Assembly: GCA_013329575.1 (NCBI GenBank)
Contig: DUJX01000113.1
Coordinates: forward strand, 9,029-18,659
Length of the DNA stretch: 9,631 bases
Reading direction: 5' to 3'
DNA from: Halobacteria archaeon
GTDB lineage: Archaea > Halobacteriota > Methanoliparia > Methanoliparales > Methanoliparaceae
The notes under the pieces are model-generated. The model was given only the letters and a program-made list of their open reading frames with translations. It was not told the origin of the DNA and made no database searches. Shown here in pieces: positions 6,367 through 9,631 of the stretch (position 1 is its first letter; each line of letters begins with the position of its first letter). The translations under genes and the position numbers were made by a program.

Positions 6367-6939
6367 TTATTCGAATCTTAAACAATCAGATGTTATAATC
6401 TCCGTATCGAATACGTTTTTCATGTGGTGCAATGCGTAATCTTCTTCATAAGACGATACGGATTTAACACAGTCTGACAAAACGATAGTACGGTATCCTA
6501 ACATAGAAGCATCGGCCGTGGTATGAAGGACGCATATATTTGCCATGACGCCCATTACCACAACATTTTTTATGCCCGATTCTCTCAAAAATAGGTCAAG
6601 GTCTGTGGCATAGAACGAGCTGTATCTTCTACCCCGTACCTCGTACTCTTCATCTCGCTTCGATAATGCATCTATTATATCGGAACCCCATGTATCTTTG
6701 ACACAATGCTCAAGCCAGATATTAAACTCAGGATCGTCTTTTCTATGCCAATCTTTCGTGAATACTACCTCTACACCAGAATCTCTTGCTCGTTTTAATG
6801 TCTGTTCTACGTTATCTAATATCTGTTCAATCCCATCTATGTATAAGGCACCGCCTCTCGTACAGAAATCATTCTGCATATGTACGATAACCATTGCCGT
6901 CTCTTTCGGGTTCAAAAAGATTTCTGATGGGTTTATCAT
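6367..6939 (-). CDS. Isochorismatase-family cysteine hydrolase (nicotinamidase-like), atypical active site
   Basis: This 190-residue Rossmann-like protein belongs to the isochorismatase/nicotinamidase superfamily. It has VIVHMQNDFC (17-26) with catalytic D24, FTKDWH (60-65) of the nicotinamidase-like metal/substrate region, RRYSSFYATDLD (104-115), and GVMANICVLHT (130-140) with nucleophile C136. Members hydrolyse nicotinamide, isochorismate, carbamoyl compounds or similar amides; the substrate here is unknown. The third triad member, a lysine normally six residues before the Phe of the RYSxF motif, appears to be glycine (G103), flanked by R102 and R104. The Thr common before the nucleophile loop is Ala134. 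It starts 43 nt after the leuC stop on the same strand, so it may be co-transcribed; an AT-rich element at about 6961-6974 could give a leaderless start instead. Family assignment is firm, activity is not. Confidence 0.88.
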   Translation of the reverse strand: MINPSEIFLNPKETAMVIVHMQNDFCTRGGALYIDGIEQILDNVEQTLKRARDSGVEVVFTKDWHRKDDPEFNIWLEHCVKDTWGSDIIDALSKRDEEYEVRGRRYSSFYATDLDLFLRESGIKNVVVMGVMANICVLHTTADASMLGYRTIVLSDCVKSVSSYEEDYALHHMKNVFDTEIITSDCLRFE

Positions 6940-6982
6940 TATCTAACCTTTTAAATCATTCTAAATTTTTTGAATCTTCATC

Positions 6983-8257
6983 TTATTTTGTAAGAAACTT
7001 TCTCGGATCAGTAATCTCACCTTTTAGTGCAGAGACTGCAGCAACCGCTGGTGAGCAGAGATATATCTCGGCATTAGTACTTCCCTGTCTGCCTTTGAAG
7101 TTTCTGTTGGACGTGGAAAGCCCTACCTCGCCATCACCTAAAAGTCCAAAACTTCCTCCAAAACAAGGCCCGCAACAGGGTGCCTCGACCAACGCGCCAG
7201 CTTTTATAAACCGATTTATCAGTCCGGCATCCAACGCTTTTAGATACTCTGTCCTGGAAGCAGGTATTATTATGACTCTAACGTTCTTATCTATTTTATT
7301 ATTACCTATAAAATCGGACGCTACTTTTAAATCCTCGAGTCTGCCATTGGTACAAGATCCGATAAATATCTGGTCTATCTTTGTTCCTTCTACCTCTTCG
7401 ATCGGTTTAACGTTATCTACGTTATGCGGGCATGCAATCTGTGGAGAGAGATCGGATATGTCGCATTCAAATCTTTTAAAATTGGCAGAATCGTCCGTCT
7501 TATAATATGGATCAAGTTTGAAATCGCCCAATCGTTCCTGTACATATCTCTCGGTTGTCTTGTCTGCAGCAATGATACCCGCTTTGCCCCCCATCTCGAT
7601 CGCCATATTGCACATAGTCATCCTATCGCTGACGGTAAGGTCTTTTATCGTATCGCCACAAAACTCTACTGCTTTGTATCTTGCTCCGGACGCGCCCATC
7701 TTACCTATGATATGCAAGATTATATCTTTCGAATAAACACCACTCGGCATCTTACCTATCAGTTCTATCTGAAACGTCTCTGGAACTTTAAACCAGAGTT
7801 TCCCGGTTGCTAAAACAACTGCCATATCTGTAGAACCGATACCGGTAGAGAACGCACCTAAAGACCCATAAGCACATGTATGACTATCAGCTCCGACTAT
7901 GAGATCTCCAGGTCTTACATGTCCATGTTCAGGCATTACCTGATGGCATACTCCTTCTTTCACGTCGTAGTTCGTGACGTCCTGTTCTTTAGAAAAATTT
8001 CTGAGCAGTATATGGTTTTCTGCTGCGTTCAAAGAGTCTGCAGGAGATTGATGATCATACACTATCACGATCTGGTTTGGATCAAAGACCTTGTCTGTTA
8101 TTTTATAAAACGCTTTGACTGCCAGAGGTCCTGTTATATCGTTCATCATGGCTTTATCGACTTTAGCATCTACGAAATCTCCTGCAAAGACATCTGAATC
8201 GCTAGCCCGGCTAAATATTTTTTCTGAAATTGTTTTAGAATCTTTTTTATTGCTCAT
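6983..8257 (-). CDS. leuC: 3-isopropylmalate dehydratase/homoaconitase-type large subunit
   Basis: This is a 424-residue aconitase-superfamily large subunit of the short archaeal LeuC/HacA type. The [4Fe-4S] ligands are C302 in GSCTNGR (300-306) and C362 and C365 in [10 protein letters not shown] (359-368). [24 protein letters not shown] (121-144) and the substrate-binding [11 protein letters not shown] (383-393) are intact. Family members isomerise 2- to 3-isopropylmalate (leucine), citramalate derivatives (isoleucine) or homocitrate analogues. The discriminating loop is in the small subunit, which is not in this window. Because lysine is made here by the diaminopimelate route, an aminoadipate role is not needed, so leucine/isoleucine synthesis is most likely; this is inference. 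ATG 8257 has AGAGGGA 9 nt upstream (8267-8273) and an in-frame TAA directly before it. A TATA element lies within an 8-bp inverted repeat upstream. Confidence 0.9.
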   Translation of the reverse strand: MSNKKDSKTISEKIFSRASDSDVFAGDFVDAKVDKAMMNDITGPLAVKAFYKITDKVFDPNQIVIVYDHQSPADSLNAAENHILLRNFSKEQDVTNYDVKEGVCHQVMPEHGHVRPGDLIVGADSHTCAYGSLGAFSTGIGSTDMAVVLATGKLWFKVPETFQIELIGKMPSGVYSKDIILHIIGKMGASGARYKAVEFCGDTIKDLTVSDRMTMCNMAIEMGGKAGIIAADKTTERYVQERLGDFKLDPYYKTDDSANFKRFECDISDLSPQIACPHNVDNVKPIEEVEGTKIDQIFIGSCTNGRLEDLKVASDFIGNNKIDKNVRVIIIPASRTEYLKALDAGLINRFIKAGALVEAPCCGPCFGGSFGLLGDGEVGLSTSNRNFKGRQGSTNAEIYLCSPAVAAVSALKGEITDPRKFLTK

Positions 8258-8289
8258 TTAATATATTCCCTCTGTAAAATTTCATCTCA

Positions 8290-8322
8290 TGTTTAACAAT
8301 ATTTTAATATTTAGGTTAAACA
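8290..8322 (-). promoter_or_regulatory. leuC promoter: TATA-like element inside an 8-bp inverted repeat
   Basis: TGTTTAAC at 8290-8297 and GTTAAACA at 8315-8322 are exact reverse complements. The 17-nt spacer reads CTAAATATTAAAATATT on the minus strand, a good TATA region. A start about 26 nt downstream would fall near 8280, just ahead of the AGAGGGA ribosome site (8267-8273) and ATG 8257. The rest of the 8258-8438 gap shows no gene. Confidence 0.4.
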
Positions 8323-8438
8323 GATTTCAAAGATTATAAGATTTAATGATTTTTCAGAATCTCAGTTACAATCTTGTATCTATGTTTATATTTATCTTTA
8401 TTGGATTTTGAAAACTTTTAAGATATATAATTCATCAA

Positions 8439-9047
8439 TCATAGATCGTATAAATCATACAACTCGCTAAGTCTCGTATTCAACCTTTCTATCTTCTTTT
8501 GGAACCTATCAAACTTTATATTTGCGTATTCTACCAAAGTACCAATATAACGATCATCAGCTAGAATATAGCCATTCTTAGATACGATCGTCTCCATCAC
8601 CTCGGTGCTGTTTATCTCTACTGTTATCTTACCTATCTTGATAGATTTTATTCCAGACCTTTTAAAACCTGATTTTATGGCAACCGATAGAATCTCTTCC
8701 GCGTTATCCATCTCACCGGATATCACATGTATGATAGGCGGATTCAATATAAACCAGCCTTCCTTGGTACATTCATCTATAGCATCCAAAACCTCATCTT
8801 TTTCCACGCGTCTATGCCATCGTCCTCTGAAGACCGCATTCTTTTTATCTCCTACCTCCGGAAGATCGAGGATTATAACTCTACCAGAACAGCTAGAAAC
8901 AGTATAGTACCAAGGTAATCCATTTATCAGATTTAATGTCGGGAGTATCTTCTCGTCTATCAATCCTTTTCTTAAACTCTCATCAAATTTTGTAGAAACT
9001 TCTTTTTTTCTCTTATTCCAGTTGTTCCAACCATTATCCCGGCTCAT
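8439..9047 (-). CDS. taw3: tRNA wybutosine/wyosine-pathway methyltransferase Taw3 (TYW3 family)
   Basis: This 202-residue protein matches the TYW3 family. Landmarks are an N-terminal W-N-x-R-K-K stretch (10-15), KGLIDEKI (27-34), the family signature TVSSCSGRV (49-57) with SSCSGR at 51-56, RWHR (76-79), PPIIHV (103-108) and GFKRSGI (127-133). TYW3/Taw3 uses S-adenosylmethionine to methylate the N4 position of the tricyclic wyosine base at position 37 of tRNA-Phe, next to the anticodon, which helps hold the reading frame. The C-terminal 30 residues look helical and charged, as in other archaeal members. Taw1/Taw2 partners are not in this window. The gene sits 87 nt after purQ on the same strand; no functional link with purine synthesis is expected beyond possible co-transcription. 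ATG 9047 has only a weak purine-rich leader. Confidence 0.92.
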   Translation of the reverse strand: MSRDNGWNNWNKRKKEVSTKFDESLRKGLIDEKILPTLNLINGLPWYYTVSSCSGRVIILDLPEVGDKKNAVFRGRWHRRVEKDEVLDAIDECTKEGWFILNPPIIHVISGEMDNAEEILSVAIKSGFKRSGIKSIKIGKITVEINSTEVMETIVSKNGYILADDRYIGTLVEYANIKFDRFQKKIERLNTRLSELYDLYDL

Positions 9048-9134
9048 TATTTCTCTTTCTATGGTAAAACGCTTCTTCTGGTAAATACTCCTTTTTAATC
9101 ATTATCCACTCTTCTTCACTTTTTCGTTGTATAT

Positions 9135-9631
9135 CTAAAACTTTTCTATGTAATCGAGAATAGATTTGAAGAAAAGGAGTCCGTCACCGAAGATATCTGT
9201 TTTTTTGTTTCGTGTCCAATCAGGATGTGTATAATTATAAAAGACCCGTTCTGGATGGGGCATAAGGCCAAAAACGTTCCCTCTATCGTTGCATATTCCT
9301 GCAATATTAAACGTAGAGCCGTTAGGATTCCATGGATAGCCAGAATAGTCCCCTTTATCGTCTACATACCTGAAAACGATCTGATCGTTCGAAATTAATC
9401 TGTATAATGTCTCTTCATCTTTAAAAACGATATTACCTTCGCCATGAGCGCTTGGAAAGAGTAGTATCTCATCTTTTTTATATCTCTCGGTGAAGAGGCA
9501 CTTGCCATTATTCACGTGTCTTACCAGCGTAGGCCTGCATTCGAACCTGTTAGAATTATTCACTATAAACGCCGCCTCTTTTTTATCCGTCATCGTCTCT
9601 TTGGTTCCAGGTAGCACGCCCAGTTCTACCA
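9135..9631 (-). CDS. purQ: Phosphoribosylformylglycinamidine synthase glutaminase subunit PurQ, 3' part (5' end outside window)
   Basis: The frame stays open past the window edge, so the N-terminus with the nucleophilic cysteine is missing; about 165 C-terminal residues are visible. VELGVLPGT, then RFECR, FPSAHGEG, NPNGSTFNIAGICNDRGNVFGLMPHPERV, match the class I glutaminase domain of FGAM synthase. The His and Glu of MPHPER complete the catalytic triad. The subunit releases ammonia from glutamine for PurL, which converts FGAR to FGAM in de novo purine synthesis; PurL and PurS are expected elsewhere or upstream. A GTG at 9617 is an internal codon, not the start, because family sequence continues before it. 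The stop is TAG 9135-9137. It is the first visible gene of the minus-strand series and precedes taw3 by 87 nt. Confidence 0.93.
   Translation of the reverse strand, partial: VELGVLPGTKETMTDKKEAAFIVNNSNRFECRPTLVRHVNNGKCLFTERYKKDEILLFPSAHGEGNIVFKDEETLYRLISNDQIVFRYVDDKGDYSGYPWNPNGSTFNIAGICNDRGNVFGLMPHPERVFYNYTHPDWTRNKKTDIFGDGLLFFKSILDYIEKF

Noticed and set aside
6894..7505. 203-codon plus-strand ORF opposite leuC
   Set aside because: It is antisense to a fully conserved leuC, has a low-complexity Ser/Pro/Leu-rich translation with no domain, and lacks a promoter or ribosome site of its own.
8258..8438. Possible small RNA or tRNA in the leuC-taw3 gap
   Set aside because: No T-loop, anticodon stem or GC-rich fold is visible; the region is AT-rich promoter and trailer sequence. 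Other gaps were read for tRNA features with the same result.

Overview
The window looks like chromosomal DNA from an archaeon. The evidence is a Rio1-type kinase paired with a Dim2-like two-KH protein, a Taw3 (TYW3-type wybutosine enzyme), several AT-rich promoters with BRE/TATA-like elements about 25-30 nt upstream of starts, and few strong Shine-Dalgarno sites. Codon use is AT-leaning, with many AGA/AGG and ATA codons. The lineage cannot be fixed from this sequence. No tRNA, rRNA, CRISPR array, insertion sequence or integrase was seen, and no gene-free stretch exceeds 300 bases.

The plus strand (1-6333) begins with the C-terminal end of an agmatinase/ureohydrolase. It is followed by rio1 and dim2, two 30S ribosome-maturation genes only 2 nt apart. 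Next comes an isolated, unusual gene (1931-2632). It encodes a very acidic N-terminal tail and two near-identical copies of a small, probably OB-like domain resembling phage-type ssDNA-binding proteins. Its BRE/TATA element lies inside a 12-bp perfect inverted repeat. Then comes a lysine cluster: LL-diaminopimelate aminotransferase (dapL), diaminopimelate decarboxylase (lysA) and diaminopimelate epimerase (dapF). In pathway order the steps are DapL, DapF, LysA, so together they convert tetrahydrodipicolinate to L-lysine. The earlier dapA and dapB steps are not here.

The minus strand (9631 back to 6367) converges on dapF. Read in transcription order it carries the 3' part of purQ (purine synthesis), taw3 (tRNA-Phe wyosine-derivative synthesis), a leuC-type aconitase-family large subunit without an adjacent small subunit, and an isochorismatase-family cysteine hydrolase that seems to lack the usual catalytic lysine. 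The two strands meet at 6334-6366 with only 33 nt between stop codons.

Most of the window is ordinary archaeal housekeeping. The parts most worth a second look are the tandem-domain acidic protein with its partly homogenised duplication, the inverted repeats bracketing its promoter and that of leuC, and the hydrolase active-site change.
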